A stretch of DNA of 58,911 nt, taken from contig JACGCK010000251.1 of assembly GCA_014925825.1 (NCBI GenBank), forward strand, positions 1 to 58,911. Direction: 5' to 3'. Below are positions 35,920 through 48,459 of the stretch, in pieces. Source of the DNA: Pholiota molesta (lineage: Eukaryota > Basidiomycota > Agaricomycetes > Agaricales > Strophariaceae). How positions within the stretch are numbered: position 1 is the first letter of the stretch; every line of letters begins with the position of its first letter. A program made the position numbers and the translations under genes. The notes beneath the pieces were generated by a model. It saw only the letters and a list, made by a program, of their open reading frames with translations, searched no databases and had not been told where the DNA came from.

Positions 35920-36976
35920 ATGAAGACAGCGTTTGTTCTTTTGGCTTCGGCCGCGCTCGCTAATGCCCATTTCACCTTGCAATATATTTGGCTCAACGGG
36001 GTGAGTGTCTATACATCTGAATTCACCTTTGGACAGACTTTAATGACGACTTAGGCTGATCAAGGTCTAAATACCTTCCTTCGTATCCCTCCCAACAACA
36101 ATCCCGTTACGGATGTCACCTCCACGGACCTCACATGCAACGTCAATGGTCTCACTGGAACCGACGTCAACACGGCCACTATAGCCGCAGGCACCAACGT
36201 CACGTATGTTAACAATATCATCCAGACATTCACCTAGTAACTTTGTCGTAATTGCAGCTTTGAGTGGCATCAACACGCCCAGCGAACGGGCGAGGATGCT
36301 ATCTCTGGCGGCCACAAGGGACCGGTGCAGGTGTACATCGCGAAGGCCCCCTCAACTGCAGCTGCGTTCGACGGCCAAGGAGCTGTCTGGACAAAGATCT
36401 ACTCTTCTGGACTTCTCACTCCGTCGTCTCAGACATGGGCCACCGATGTCGTTAATGCCAACAGCGGTACGCAGTTGGCTTCTTTGATATGGGCACCATT
36501 TATTTACTCATACACGCACTCATTTCGTAGGAAAGCACAGCGTGGTCATTCCCAAGACTTTGCCAGCCGGGCAGTATCTTCTTCGCGCTGAGATTGTGCG
36601 TATATGGGCCTGCCTGCTCTCTCAGCGCTCTCTCTAAGATTGTCAATATCTTTAGATCGCTCTCCATGTTGCCTCTACGTATCCTGGTGCTCAATTCTAT
36701 ATCGGTATATCTTAAGAGGCTGTGTCTTCTATATTATATATGCTAATCATTATTGATTCAGGTTGTGCTCAAGTAAATATCAGCGGTGGCGGTAGCGCTT
36801 CACCGCCTAAAATCTCTCTTCCAGGAGCTTACAAAAGCACTGATCCTGGAATTACTGTGTGTTCTCCCCGTCTATCAGCTTTCTTTGAGTATCATTGACT
36901 TTGATTACTCCAGGTCAACATCTATAACAACCTTCAAAGCTATACTGCTCCAGGTGGCGCTGTTTGGTCTGGTTAA
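35920..36976 (+). CDS. AA9 lytic polysaccharide monooxygenase (secreted, copper)
   Basis: Signal peptide [16 protein letters not shown] followed directly by His-1 ([11 protein letters not shown]), which with the second His in [16 protein letters not shown] forms the copper histidine brace. Seven exons also give [45 protein letters not shown] and [20 protein letters not shown]. The last supplies the second-sphere His, the Gln and the axial Tyr in the usual H-x8-Q-x-Y spacing. The chain ends [11 protein letters not shown] with no CBM1, so it is a single-domain AA9. It oxidatively cleaves cellulose or related beta-glucans outside the cell and indicates plant-biomass contact. Upstream [12 protein letters not shown] is in frame, but the shorter start gives a standard signal peptide. 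Every intron is GT-AG and the gene looks intact. Confidence 0.95.
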
Positions 36977-37263
36977 GCTACCTATCTAGCCGTTGGCCAT
37001 TCTGTGAAAGTTAGTATTAGGATTCGTCTGCTGAGACTTTTCAATCGTTTGTCGAAAATCATTCTTGTCATATACTCGTCAGAATTTTTTTGTACCCAAT
37101 GCACTCTTTCTCAAACCTTTCACTGAATAATTGCTGCGGGTTGGAACAAAGTCGTGTTGGAAGGGTCGATGGTGGCATCAATGCCCCTAAGCGCCGGGCC
37201 GGCATAACCGATCGCATGGCAGGAGTCAGCACCGACGCCAAACAAAATTCACATCTTATCTGC

Positions 37264-38815
37264 ATGCCCCCAACGTCCATACGGCCTCTACTCTCCACCC
37301 AACCGTCTCTACCTAGAAGAATCCCCATCAATGGACTCAAATCACTCGCTTACACGCAGCACGCTCGGTTCAATCACAGTTCAGCTCGCAGCGATTCAGA
37401 AGGCGGCACCAGTGGGCAGGCTAGCGCCAGCGCCAAGCTCTTTGCAGACGCTGCGCGAGAGGAGGCCGAGGACGCGGCGAAGGCATCCCAGTCGTCATCC
37501 CGCCTCGCCGTCCTAGAGCAGCAGCACCCGAATTGGACAGGCGATGAGAGCATAGAAGACGCGGTATTGCGCATGCTCGTCGACAAATACAAGCCCCTCC
37601 GCACGGGCACCATCCAGACCGCCGAGGAGAAGATAAAGCAGCACCCGCCTAGACTCGCGCCCGCGTTCGGGGCTCTCGATGTCCGGGGTTCTACTGCATC
37701 GTCGCCACCAGCGAAACTCGCGCCGACGACCGGCTCGTGGGCGACGGAGACGCTCCTCCCCGCGAAAGAGCACCACCAGCCGTGGCACACCGAGTTCAAA
37801 GCGCCGTCCACGGACACCTCCTCCGTCAAGCTCGCGCGCCTGCCGCCGCCCATCAGCCCGAAGAAGGCGGCCCCGCAGCCGCTGGACGACCGCGCGCGGA
37901 GGCGGGCGCGGGAGGAGAAGAAGCGGACGCAGCAGGCGGGGCGGCTCACGCAGGCCCGCGAGATGACGCTGGACTACCGTCTGGGGATCAAAGGGCCGCA
38001 GAGCCCTGCTGGGATGCCGAATCCGACGTCTGTCAAGGGCTGGAATAGTTTGATAGAAGATAAAATAGAGGTGCGTCTCCATTGATTTATTTGTTTCGCT
38101 CTCTCTGACCTTGTTTTAATAGACTGCGCGTAAAGCAGGCTTGTTTAATACGATAAAGGGAAGAGGGAAGCCATTGCAGCGCAGCATGGACGAATACAAT
38201 CCGTTCATTGCGCGCGAAGAGTTCTTGATGAATCGCATCGTGCAGCGAAACAACGCTGCTCCTCCTTGGATTGAAGTTCAACGAGGTGAGGCATTTCATT
38301 ATCGAGCGCAATCCGTCTAACACCATGTCCTCGCAGAGCTCGATACCGCTGTCACAACTTTCCGAGAAATCCTCCGTCAGGCCTGGATCCGGCGGACCAT
38401 ACGGGTTCTGGTCATGGAGCACCCAATCGAACTTCTCAATAGGTTCACACTAGAGGACATCAAACGGCATCGCGACTCCGAATGGATCGCGAAAGAGAAG
38501 AACTACCATGAAACCGCCGTCGCCAAACTCAACGCACTTGTGCGCAATTACAACGGCCTGGCGCCGTATGCGGTGCGCCGCGCGTACTATACCCGCGAAG
38601 CAGAGGTGGAGAAGCTGTATGACGAGTGCGCACCTGCGATTCTGCGTGCGCTCGCGGAGCGGATGTCGGAAGGTGCGGCGCTTTCTAGTGAAGGTAATGC
38701 AGGCTCGATGGGTGGACCTATAGGTGGAGGGCAGCTGGGAAGATTGGTCAATAACTTTAGGTTCTTCGATTGGCTTAGACTTTTATTCCGTCGGTTGTTT
38801 GGTATTGGAACTTGA
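37264..38815 (+). CDS. DNAJC28-type DUF1992 protein, probably mitochondrial
   Basis: Start MPPTSIRPLLSTQPSLPRRI is basic and Ser-rich, typical of a mitochondrial targeting peptide. A disordered part rich in Ala, Ser and Pro follows, including FADAAREEAEDAAKASQSSS, then DESIEDAVLRMLVDKYKPLR and a basic helix RARRRAREEKKRTQQAGRLT. After an intron comes the DUF1992 signature ARKAGLFNTIKGRGKPLQRS, MDEYNPFIAREEFLMNRIVQ and NNAAPPWIEVQRELDTAVTT. The last exon is helical (LVMEHPIELLNRFTLEDIKR, HETAVAKLNALVRNYNGLAP) and ends DWLRLLFRRLFGIGT. DNAJC28/JDP relatives carry this domain; the J domain itself is not seen here. Role uncertain, perhaps organellar protein homeostasis or Golgi-linked trafficking as suggested for relatives. 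Confidence 0.85.
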
Positions 38816-38874
38816 TATACTGTAGTTAGTTCTTCCATAATAATATCCAGATTTTACATTGAGGAAAAGGTGGA

Positions 38875-38891
38875 CCCGTGCTTTGCACGGG
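38875..38891. repeat. Short perfect palindrome CCCGTGC-TTT-GCACGGG
   Basis: Seven-base arms with a TTT loop, 60 bases after the stop of the DUF1992 gene. Could be a 3' processing structure or the end of an old repeat. It sits at the beginning of a repeat-rich spacer. Confidence 0.5.
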
Positions 38892-39171
38892 AGAATTGAC
38901 AACCTGAATCCTATCCTACATGTCTGTACTATTACTTTTCGATATTTGATTCCCCATCGAAATAGAGGCTAACGACGTACTTCCAAGCCAATCTGAAATT
39001 GATTCCTAGGGGCCATAGAGGTTCTAGAGAATGTCGAAAGCGTGCATATTCATGTGAATACTTACCAGGACATTTGACATTGCATACCCATAGGCCATAG
39101 ATATCTTCATAAGCTATTTGGAATGAATTTTACGGACTGTATTTCACATATTTCATCCAATTTTACAGTGT

Positions 39172-39480
39172 TGCATGGGATTGTATGGCTGCAAGACAGG
39201 AAATACAATGGAATTCATTTGCGAAGTTTTCGCAAGCTTTCCAAAGGGTTGTAGCTCTCAAAATCCTCGCGTAGGATTCCAGCTCAGCAAACCCTTGTAA
39301 TGATCACTTGCATTCTAATGGATTCTACTATAGAACTGCCTTGTAAACGTCAGAAGTGTTCCGAGCATTTTATGGTGTTTTATGACATTGTGATAAAGCC
39401 GTGACCAGTGTATGGGATCTTAAAAGAACGTATAGGATTCCGTCACCTAGTGTCTTAGAGGGCGCTTTTTGGAGATGTAG
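39172..39480 (+). repeat. Interspersed repeat, copy B (5'-truncated)
   Basis: Matches the 3' 310 bases or so of copies A and C: GCATGGGATTGTATGGCTGC, TTTTCGCAAGCTTTCCA, CCTTGTAATGATCACTTGC, GTGTTCCGAGCATTTTATGG, TCACCTAGTGT. It lacks the first 200 bases of the family. The upstream part of this spacer shows no match. Confidence 0.8.
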
Positions 39481-39622
39481 GCCTCTGCGATAACTTGAAA
39501 CCTTTTCGCAATATGTCCAACCAATCAAGACCCCTGGGGGCCTGAGAAAACCTTGTTTTTAGTAGATGGATTTTGAGTAGATGGCCAAATAGATATTCAG
39601 ATTGTACATTTAAGGTATGAAT

Positions 39623-40408
39623 CTATAGGTTAGGTTTTGGCATCGAGGGCTGCATCTTGACATGGGTGCCAGATACCACAAGTCGACGGTGGGTAACATT
39701 CCAGATCTAAGCGGATTGTTATTCGCTAGCCATACGTAGTAAATGTAAGAATATGCTTACTTCTGTCCTGACGGAATGCGCTCGAGCTCCAAGGGTGAGC
39801 GTGGTATTAACTATGCGTAGTTTATCGCCTCTGTCATCGAATGTTGATTAATTGATGTTCTAAAAATTCGAAAAAACGCGTACGCTTGGGCAGGCGAGTG
39901 GTATACGATGTTCAGCGACTGCGAAACACTTGGCTGGCTGTCACCTGTCGTCGCCATACCGAGAGCGATCAGGCAGAGAGACGAGCAGCTGTTCCCCTTG
40001 TGAGTGTGATCTTTCCCGGGGCACCAGGACACTTACACGTCCACTAAGAAAGCTGAGCATCCACCATGGATGTTTCCGCCTCCGTTCAGCATGTCTGGTG
40101 TCGCGCAGCCGGTTAGAACACGGAATTCTGAAGTGCACGCATCACATACCTTGCACCACCTCCACTTCGACGACGTAGCGCGCCTCCAATTTTCTCTCCT
40201 CCTCAGCCTTCCTTTGGATGGAGATCTCGGTGACCTTCAGGCGTCGTTGGATGTCCTCGGCAAAGATAGGGCCGTGGTGCGGGCTGGGGCGGTTCGTGAG
40301 GAAGGCGCCTGGGTTGCCGAGAAGCTGCTTAATGTCGTCCGAGGCATTGCCTGCAATGTGGGTGGTATCAAAGGCGGCGGCGTCGTCGCTGGACGTGGGG
40401 TGTGCCAT
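39623..40408 (-). CDS. Hotdog-fold acyl-CoA thioesterase (THEM2/ACOT13-like), paralogue 1
   Basis: Start MAHPTSSDDAAAFDTTHIAG, then GPIFAEDIQRRLKVTEISIQ and LEARYVVEVEVVQ. Further exons give DMLNGGGNIHGGCSAFLVD (hotdog active-site loop, HGG), SLCLIALGMATTGDSQPSVS, LNIVYHSPAQ, GDKLRIVNTTLTLGARAHSV and IWNVTHRRLVVSGTHVKMQP, ending PKPNL at 39623. These are the standard blocks of PaaI/4HBT thioesterases, which hydrolyse fatty-acyl-CoA or phenylacyl-CoA. Its introns fall at the same places as in the gene at 49454, with which it shares most motifs. The next gene to the right is transcribed away from it over 331 bases. Confidence 0.87.
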
Positions 40409-40739
40409 TATCCTGTCGGAAAAGGGGTATTATACAGGAGAAGGAAAAGGACTGAGGGTAAGATACATTTATAACCCTGAAAGTGTGATATTGAACTTTG
40501 TCCATTGGGGCAGACACCGGCTATTTCGGGTTCCGTGACTGTTATCTAATCTTATCTACATAAGTCCATCCGCCAGGGCTGCCACCTCAACCTTTCCTTT
40601 CCCTCCTTTTCCTTTCTCCATCTATCATTTAGACTTTGGATACTCTAGCTATATACCCCATATCTTGGTGAGCTTTCGCTGCCTTATATGTTCGTCCTTT
40701 TGGAGACCCATCGCGGTCAAAGCCTTAGTACTTAGTTCC
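40409..40739. promoter_or_regulatory. Divergent promoter region, thioesterase and AlkB-like genes
   Basis: 331 bases between two divergent starts, with a pyrimidine-rich tract CTTTCCTTTCCCTCC near 40590-40615. GATAAG is seen on the minus strand at about 40548. No gene inside. Confidence 0.4.
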
Positions 40740-41720
40740 ATGAACACCGAGTCGTCGACATTCCTTCCAGTAATCTTGAAGCCTCAGAGCTTGCGGCACT
40801 CCCAGCTGAAGCGGAAACGGAGTCCTTCAAAAGAGCGCCCTGCTGGACATGCCGCTGATGTATCACTAGAAAACAAGAGACCTAAACTTCTCCGAATTAT
40901 TATTCCTTCGTCATTAAACTCTGGATTGGAAGCTTCAAAGCAATCATCTTCGAGTTCCCTCTTCTCGGCCATTGATAGTGTCGACTCCCTTTTCGATGAA
41001 TCTGCCGAGGGTTCTTCATTGGACACAGTCGAGACCGACGATGTATTAGCCACGCGGACGGGACCCCCGGTTTCGGGTCTTTTCTTCGATCCTTCGGTCC
41101 TCCTGCCACAAAAAATTGCCGATGCGGTCGTAGCTTTTTGTATACAGACGTACTTTGTTTCTCCGCTGGATAACCAAGCTATGTTATTCGGACGCTTCGC
41201 ACCCACTGACTCCGCCTCCCCTTCGACATCAGGCCTTCCTCGGATACTCCTCGATCTCCTCGACACAATATCCGCACTCCTTAAACCTATCATCCCCCAA
41301 GGAACACACGCGCTGTTGTTCCCTGCCGAGCCTACTAGAGCGCGGCAGGCGATCATCAACCTCTACCAGCCAGGCGAGGGCATAACCCCGCACGTCGACC
41401 TCCTCGGACGGTACGGCGACGGCATCGTCGGTGTGAGCTTCGCCAGCGGATGCGCGATGCGGTTCGACAAAGTCGAGCAGGAGGGCGCCCATCAGCAGAG
41501 ATATGACGTCTATCTCCCCGAGCGTAGCATGATTGTTATGACTGAGGACGCGCGGTATGGTTGGACGCATGGGATTGACAAAAAGACGCGGGATTTTGTC
41601 TCGGCCTCGGATGCGACCACTGTGTCTGATGGGGTGTGGATAGAGCGTGGAATGCGGATGAGTGTAACGTTTAGATGGCTGCTCCCTGGAGCGGACGTGG
41701 TTGGGGAACCGAAGGAATGA
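40740..41720 (+). CDS. AlkB-like 2-oxoglutarate/Fe(II) dioxygenase
   Basis: Single exon of 326 residues from MNTESSTFLPVILKPQSLRH. The first 110 residues are basic then Ser-rich and disordered (LKRKRSPSKERPAGHAADVS). The catalytic half contains QAIINLYQPGEGITPHVDLL (HxD iron ligands), GRYGDGIVGVSFASGCAMRF, DVYLPERSMIVMTEDARYGW, THGIDKK (distal His) and MRMSVTFRWLLPG (Arg that binds 2-oxoglutarate). The layout fits AlkB homologues that demethylate alkylated nucleic acids or tRNA, closest in look to ALKBH8-like/YHR-type fungal proteins, but there is no RRM or methyltransferase domain. The substrate cannot be decided. The basic N-terminus may be a nuclear signal. Confidence 0.88.
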   Translation: MNTESSTFLPVILKPQSLRHSQLKRKRSPSKERPAGHAADVSLENKRPKLLRIIIPSSLNSGLEASKQSSSSSLFSAIDSVDSLFDESAEGSSLDTVETDDVLATRTGPPVSGLFFDPSVLLPQKIADAVVAFCIQTYFVSPLDNQAMLFGRFAPTDSASPSTSGLPRILLDLLDTISALLKPIIPQGTHALLFPAEPTRARQAIINLYQPGEGITPHVDLLGRYGDGIVGVSFASGCAMRFDKVEQEGAHQQRYDVYLPERSMIVMTEDARYGWTHGIDKKTRDFVSASDATTVSDGVWIERGMRMSVTFRWLLPGADVVGEPKE

Positions 41721-42035
41721 TAATTCAAAATTGTAGTAAGTGGAATAATCTATGTGCAATGTATACCAGTTACCCCAGGTATAAACTTGTAATTTGTGAT
41801 ATGTATCCCATTTATTCAAGAAATTCACACAACAAGTAAAGCAGTATCTTAGTGACGAAAGCAGCGATGGAAGAGCCTTGGAAGAGCCCTGCTCATTGCG
41901 TTCTGGAAAGACTGTTCAGCGCATCCGGGAGGCGGCCCGCGCGCCCGCGCGCCAATGTGATGCAACGCTCCTTGGACATCAACCACAACTACACACTTCA
42001 CAATGCACTAAATACCCAATACTGTATAACCGATA
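41721..42035. other. Intergenic spacer
   Basis: Short region between two rightward genes; it must hold the terminator of one and the promoter of the next. Nothing further seen. Confidence 0.4.
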
Positions 42036-45000
42036 ATGCCACCCAAAACGCATCCAGCGACGCACTATAATGTCTCGAAGCTCCTACTGCTCGGACTGGC
42101 CTTCCACCTGGTCTTCATCAACTCTGTCTTCGACTGCTACTTTACCAGCCCAGTCGTGCATGGCATGAGAAACTACGGAGCGCAGAAAACGGGCGCCCCA
42201 GCTAAAAGACTGGTTCTGATAGTAGGTGCGCTCAGGCCATTTATCTTACTTGCAGTATTTTGAAGAATGAACGGTTCTAGGCGATGGACTCCGTGCCGAC
42301 CTCCTTTTCTCTGTGAACGCGTTCCCCAGTATTTCGGGCTCTCCAGAGCATGTGGCACCGCATTTGAGGTCCATCGTTGAGTCCAGGGGCGCGTTTGGCA
42401 TTTCACATACGCGCGTGCCCACAGAGAGCAGGCCAGGGCACGTCGCCATCATCGGTGAGTTTGCTCTGAATCGTTTTACGTTGCACTCACTGTAACTATT
42501 TTGATAGGTGGAATGTACGAGGATGTTTCGGCCGTGACGAAGGTATAGGGTACTCTGTTGTGAATGTTGGTTGACTCGCTGACGTTGGACGGAAATTTGG
42601 AAGGGGTGGAAAACGAATCCAGTGAGTGCATATTCCGAGTTGGCAGTTCGGGGAATAGGCTGACGGTTCTGTATGCAAGGTTGACTTTGACTCGGTATTC
42701 AATCAATCAACCACCACATTTTCATTTGGCTCACCCGATATCCTGCCCATGTTCTCCAAAGGCGCCTCACCTGGAAAGGTGAAGACGTGGAGTTATGACG
42801 AAGACGAGGAGGATTTTACGAAAGGTGTGTGGGCTATGTCGTAGCCTGAGCTGCCCACTTACTACCTGAACCCTGTAGATGCCACATCACTAGATGTATG
42901 GGTATTAGACCAGCTGAAAGAGCTATTTCGCAACGCGACGGCCGACCCTGATTTGGACGCCCAACTGCGGTCGGATAAAGTCGTGTTCTTCCTTCATCTT
43001 CTGGGCCTCGATACCACAGGGCACTCGTATAGACCTCATTCAAAGGTGAGGATTTTCTATTGCTTCAGGCGCACTTTTAAACCTCTCTTGATACAGGAAT
43101 ACATGCATAATATTCAAGTAGTGGATGATGTCGTTCGCGAGACAGAGAAACTTATTCATGATTTCTACAACGATGACGATACTAGTTTTATCTTTACGGC
43201 GGATCATGGGATGTCTGTGATCGGAAATCATGGCGATGGGCGTAGGCGCTGCTTCCTTCCGACTTCCTGGATTATTTCTCACATCGCCATTTTTCTCGAA
43301 TCATAGATCCGGATAATACTAGAACACCTCTCGTTGCGTGGGGAAGTGGGATTCGGGGGCCATTACCAGACACGGAGCCGCCATCTCACGACGCTTATTC
43401 TGAGCCCTGGAAACTCGGCCGCCTGTTTCGCCGAGATGTCGAGCAGGCAGATATTGCATCGCTCATGGCCACTCTCATTGGGATCAATTGGCCGGTAAAT
43501 TCTGTCGGTGTTCTACCCGACGCAGACCCAACGATACCCGGGTATCTCGAATCAAAAAACGGAGATGGGGCACTCGCTCGAGCTGCTTTAGTAAATGCAC
43601 AAGTTATTCTAGAACAATATAGAGTCAAGCATGGTATGCATCTCGCTTTCGAAATTTGTGTGTTTTTAACACCTTTTCTGTTTTACTACAGAACTTAAAC
43701 AAAAACACTCGCTTGTTTATAAACCATACGAACCATTATCTGATGTGGAGACAACGGACCAAGCTCCTCAAATTATTGCAATTGAAAAACTAATCATGGA
43801 ACAGAAATGGGATGCCGCTCGTCAACTATCTTCAGACCTAATCCAACAGAGTCTTAAAGGCCTACACTATCTCCAAACGTACGACCGCTTCCTGATACGA
43901 GGTGTCGTCACCGCAGCATATCTAGGCTGGGCAGCCTATGCCTCGTTATATATTTTCCGTCCCCTGGAAGCCATCTCAAACGCTGGGCCCTCCTTCATAC
44001 CCACTTTGATTACGATAGGAAGCTGGCTCACCGTCATCGGCTTTTGGGGTTCGTTTGCGCTGCAGAAGTCCCCCTGGAGCTTTTATGTTTATATCGCGTT
44101 TCCGTGTTACTTTTGGCAGCAGTTCTTGGTGCAGAGCATTTCCTATGTGCGCTCCAATAGGAGAAATATGTCCGCATCCACGCAGTTTGGGGTGCTCGTC
44201 AGGGGCACGGTGGTCGTGTTGGCTTTATTGGGAATGGTGGTATGTTTTTGTTCTTCTATGCTTTAACCTCATTGTTCACTATTAGTTGTAGGCAGGTTAC
44301 ACCCATCGGTCGATTTGGAGCATTGGCTTTGTGCTGATCGGCGTTGTCTGGCCAGTTGTTGGGGGTAGGGGCATGTTCTCGAAAGATCGCTGGATGTCCG
44401 CGTTTTGGACACTTTCGTGTGTGGCAACTGCTGTTTTTCCGCTGTTGTCGGTGGATAAGAACGAGAGTCTGTCGACGATGTTAGTTTCATTGTATTTTTT
44501 GTGTTGATGATAGGCTGAAGGCTGTTTTTCTTAGTCTGGTTGGCGGAGTTGCAATACTGTTCACTGGATTCATCGGTGCTCTGAATGTTCTCAAGAATAT
44601 CAGCGATGCACGGAAGCGCAAAACGTTATCTACACTTTTCTTCGTGCAGGTATGTTCATCCCTGTCTGCACTCCTGATCTGTATTAAAACCTCCTGGAGG
44701 GTATCTTCATCTGCCTCACGATGATCATTACAGCCTCTTCCGTTCGCAGCCTTCAAGCAAAGCGTGGACTGCCAACTCTGAATCAATGGAGTGGCTGGAT
44801 ATTACTTGGTGTGTGATTCCGCTTCGTAGTCATTATTCAATTGATATTGATGATTTTTACTAGTGGTCTCGTCTATCCTGCCCTTTACGTTCAAGAGCGG
44901 CATCCACACCAGATATTCGAAGATTCTGATGTATTTCCTTGGTTTTGGGCCGTGTTTCGTGATTCTGTCCATTAGCGTGGAAGGTCTCTTCTTCGTCGCC

Positions 45001-45796
45001 TACTCAATCACCTTGATTGCCTGGGTACAGATAGAGAGCCTGCTTCGCCCTGGGTTGGGATCTCGGAAATCTGGAAAGCCTAACGAACGAAATTTTGGCC
45101 AAATTGTGGCGCACAATTTCGAGATGGACGATCTGCGGATTGCGCTTTTCTTCTTGTTCTTTGTCCAAGTAGGATTCTTTGGGACTGGAAAGTACGTTTC
45201 AAGTGGTCATAATATCATTGAGCTAGCTGATTGATTGTGGGTTGTAGTGTTGCATCTATATCGTGCGTGATTTAATTTATGTATCATGGGCCTGATAATG
45301 ACGTATTCCTCCTTAGGTCCTTCTATCTAGCGCCTGTTTATCGGCTGATACCCATTTTCAATCCGTTCTATATGTCAACTTTATTGGTAAATTTTCTTCA
45401 TTCATTTCAGTATATCCTGTTGCTGACCGTTTTCAAGGTATTCAAAATTGTAGCCCCATACATCATGCTGTCGGTAACATTCGCAGTACTCAATGATACC
45501 CTCGACCTTCCGCCTTTTTCCTTGCTCCTAGTGGCACTTACACTCACCGACGGTATGTGGACTCTTTTCGCCAATGTTTGCAAGTTTTCTGACGCTTTTT
45601 TCCAGGAATGACTCTGAGCTTCTTCTTCAAAGTACAAGATACTGGGTCATGGTTGGAGATTGGCCAATCTATAACCTTCTTCTGTATCGCGTCACTGCTG
45701 CTACTCTGGTCGGCTGGGATCTGTGCAGCAGGAGAATATCTAATGGCCGATGTAGTCTCAGCGCGGAAGTTGTCATTGGCTAGTAAAACAAAATAA
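42036..45796 (+). CDS. MCD4: GPI ethanolamine phosphate transferase 1 (MCD4 / PIG-N)
   Basis: Start [20 protein letters not shown] with an N-terminal signal-anchor. The luminal phosphodiesterase domain follows across several introns: [20 protein letters not shown] (metal-binding Asp), [80 protein letters not shown] and [19 protein letters not shown] multi-helix part ends the protein ([89 protein letters not shown]) and the stop is at 45796. It adds ethanolamine phosphate to the first mannose of the GPI anchor in the ER. All metal ligands expected of this alkaline-phosphatase-like fold are present. About a dozen introns, all small. Confidence 0.95.
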
Positions 45797-46288
45797 ATAG
45801 ACATAATATTCTTGTGTGGAATTTCCCTGTACGATTATTGTCGTTCGAGTTTCCTGGACATTATGGAGTGTGGACAAGGCTAAGAATTTAGGCCTCAAAT
45901 GTGAATTGATACCAAATTCGAATATTTACATCCGTGACTGAACATCAACGTGGAGAAGATTCGATCATACGGACTTTGTATCTGAACGATCACGATCATC
46001 ACTGTCGTATACCTTGCGCTTTGCTCTAAACCACACCTTCGACTTGCTGCATTCCAACTCGTTCTTTCGTATGAATGGTAACTCAGGGTCGAATATTTAT
46101 GGCATATCAATCAATGCCCACTATCTTCCCACATTGGCCAATTTGATTTCCCCTCAACATCCGCAACATCTTGCTAGCTCTCTATCGCGTCTTTCGTCCT
46201 AGGACTCACTCTGAATCCTCGTGCTACCATCTCATCTCTACTGGATAACCCATAACATTGAGCCGTCAAGAAGTCTACGGGTCACTAC
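45797..46288. other. Intergenic, promoter of HOS2-type gene
   Basis: Nothing beyond an AT-rich spacer is recognised. Confidence 0.4.
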
Positions 46289-48459
46289 ATGTCGAAACGC
46301 AGAGTCGCCTATTACTACGATCGTACGTCTGACAGGTTGGTTGAACGATGAGGTCACGACTAATCTGGGTGTGATAGCGGATGTTGGTGCATATACCTAC
46401 GGTCTCGGCCATCTCATGAAGCCTCACAGGATGCGCATGACGCACGAACTCGCGACGGCCTATGGAATGCTAGACAAAATGCATGTGCTGGTCAGTTGTT
46501 TCGCTGCTAAAATAGGTTGACCACAGATCTAATCTTGAGAACAGAGACCAAAGCGTGCTTCCGCGAAAGATATGACAGCCTTCCACACCGATGAATATGT
46601 GAATTTCCTTGCCAGCGTTACACCGGAGACAGTGGAGAAGATGACATACCAGCGGACAAGATGTACGTATGTTCTTTGGTATGTCTATGAGTTTTCCTGA
46701 AATGTCTGTCCGATTTCGTCCTCTCATCGGGATGAACCTTGCGCTTTCTTTTGTTGCTTCGCCAATTACCCTCGATCATAGATTGCATTTCTGACGTACA
46801 CGAATAGTTCTTGTTGGAGATGATAACCCTGCATTCGAAGGAGTTTTCGAGTTCTGCTCAATATCTGCTGGAGGATCAATATGTGCGTACAGATTGTCGT
46901 GATTGATACACTCAAATTGAAAATATGGCAAAGGTGCATCTCAGAGACTGGCCTCTGGAGCAGCGGACATAGCCATAAACTGGGCCGGAGGACTCCATCA
47001 TGCCAAGAAGCGCGAAGCAGCCGGATTCTGCTATATAAACGATATCGTTCTGGGCATCCTGGAACTATTGCGAACATACCCGAGAGTCCTCTACATTGAC
47101 ATCGACTGCCACCATGGCGATGGAGTGGAAGAAGCATTTTACACGACGGACCGGGTCATGACCTGCAGCTTTCACAAATTCGGAGAATTCTTTCCTGGCA
47201 CGGGCACACAAGAAGATACGGGATCTGGAAAAGGGAAAGGATACTCAGTAAATGTGCCGCTGAAGGACGGCATCACCGACGAGGCCTTCAAAAGCGTGTT
47301 CGATCCCGTCATTTCGAAGATTTTGGAAGTCTTCAGGCCGTCGGCCGTGGTTTTGCAGTGCGGCGCCGATTCACTCGCTGGCGACAAACTAGGATGCCTT
47401 AATTTGTCGATGCATGGCCATGCCCACTGTGTGCAATTCCTACGTGATTCCAATATTCCCCTGATTCTACTGGGCGGCGGTGGTTATACTGTGAAAAACG
47501 TCGCGAAGGCATGGACATACGAAACGGCATGCGCGTTGGGAATCGAGAATGAGATTGACTTGAATTTGCCCTGGAACCAATATTTCGAGTGGTTTGGACC
47601 AACGTACCGACTTGAAGTACCGGAAAATAATATGGAGGATCTGAATGTGAGGGATGGGTCGTTGGATGCCGTTCGGTAGGTTGCTATGATTTCCCTTCCA
47701 CTCTCCTGCTCATAAAGTTTGTCTTTTAGAGTGGCCGTATTGGAACAGTTGCAACAGTTAAAGGGCCCACCTTCTGTTCAAATGCAAGACGTACCCAGAG
47801 AAAGCGTCGGAGAGCATCTTGGCTTTGGGAAAGACGAAGAACGTCAGGATGAGCTGGACGACAGATTAGCACGTAAGTCAAGCTTCACTTTCGCGTCTTC
47901 TCTCTAATTCAAATTTAAATATTTCGTAGAGCACGCCAGATATCTATACAATGTCCAAGACGTAGAATCCACTGTGGACTCGGAAGAGTCTGATTCTTCG
48001 GACACCGACGGCTCTTCTTCAACCGCCAATTGGCGCCGTACCCCATATCGCTCCTCCTCCGTTTCCCGCATCAACCGACAGCCTAGTCAGACATACCCTT
48101 CCGCATTGGAGCGGAAACGCATGAGCATCGTTACTGGAGCATACTACGAGATACCTATATACGAAAGCGGATTCGGGCATTATGACAACACCGTTGTTCC
48201 GGAGAAAGGGACGAAGAGGAGGTTTTTCCAGAGTATCGGTTGGGACGAGATAGGCATCCTCATAGCCGACAGCATCAATACCCGGACAGACATACTGAAT
48301 GGATACGCAAGAGGACATAGCGGCTCTCTCGACAATTTGTCTGGAATCATGGAAAGAGGCGGAGACGGGACGGTTGATGCTGAGCTTGGCTACCTGGAAG
48401 ATGATGGCGACGATGGAGATGATTACGATGAGGATGTGGCTATGTCTATCGATTCCTGA
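46289..48459 (+). CDS. HOS2: Class I histone deacetylase, HOS2/HDAC3 type
   Basis: Start [20 protein letters not shown] across an early intron, then [40 protein letters not shown] and [20 protein letters not shown]. An intron splits GGSI from [16 protein letters not shown]. The catalytic part is [20 protein letters not shown] (paired His), [17 protein letters not shown] (zinc ligands), [40 protein letters not shown] and [20 protein letters not shown]. The [19 protein letters not shown] block favours HOS2 over RPD3. An extended C-terminal tail is acidic and Ser-rich ([40 protein letters not shown]). It deacetylates histone lysines as part of Set3C-like complexes (family knowledge). No damage seen. 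Confidence 0.93.

Noticed and set aside
40665..40739. Upstream extension of the AlkB-like gene
   Set aside because: It would begin with TTG; the ATG at 40740 gives a complete protein.
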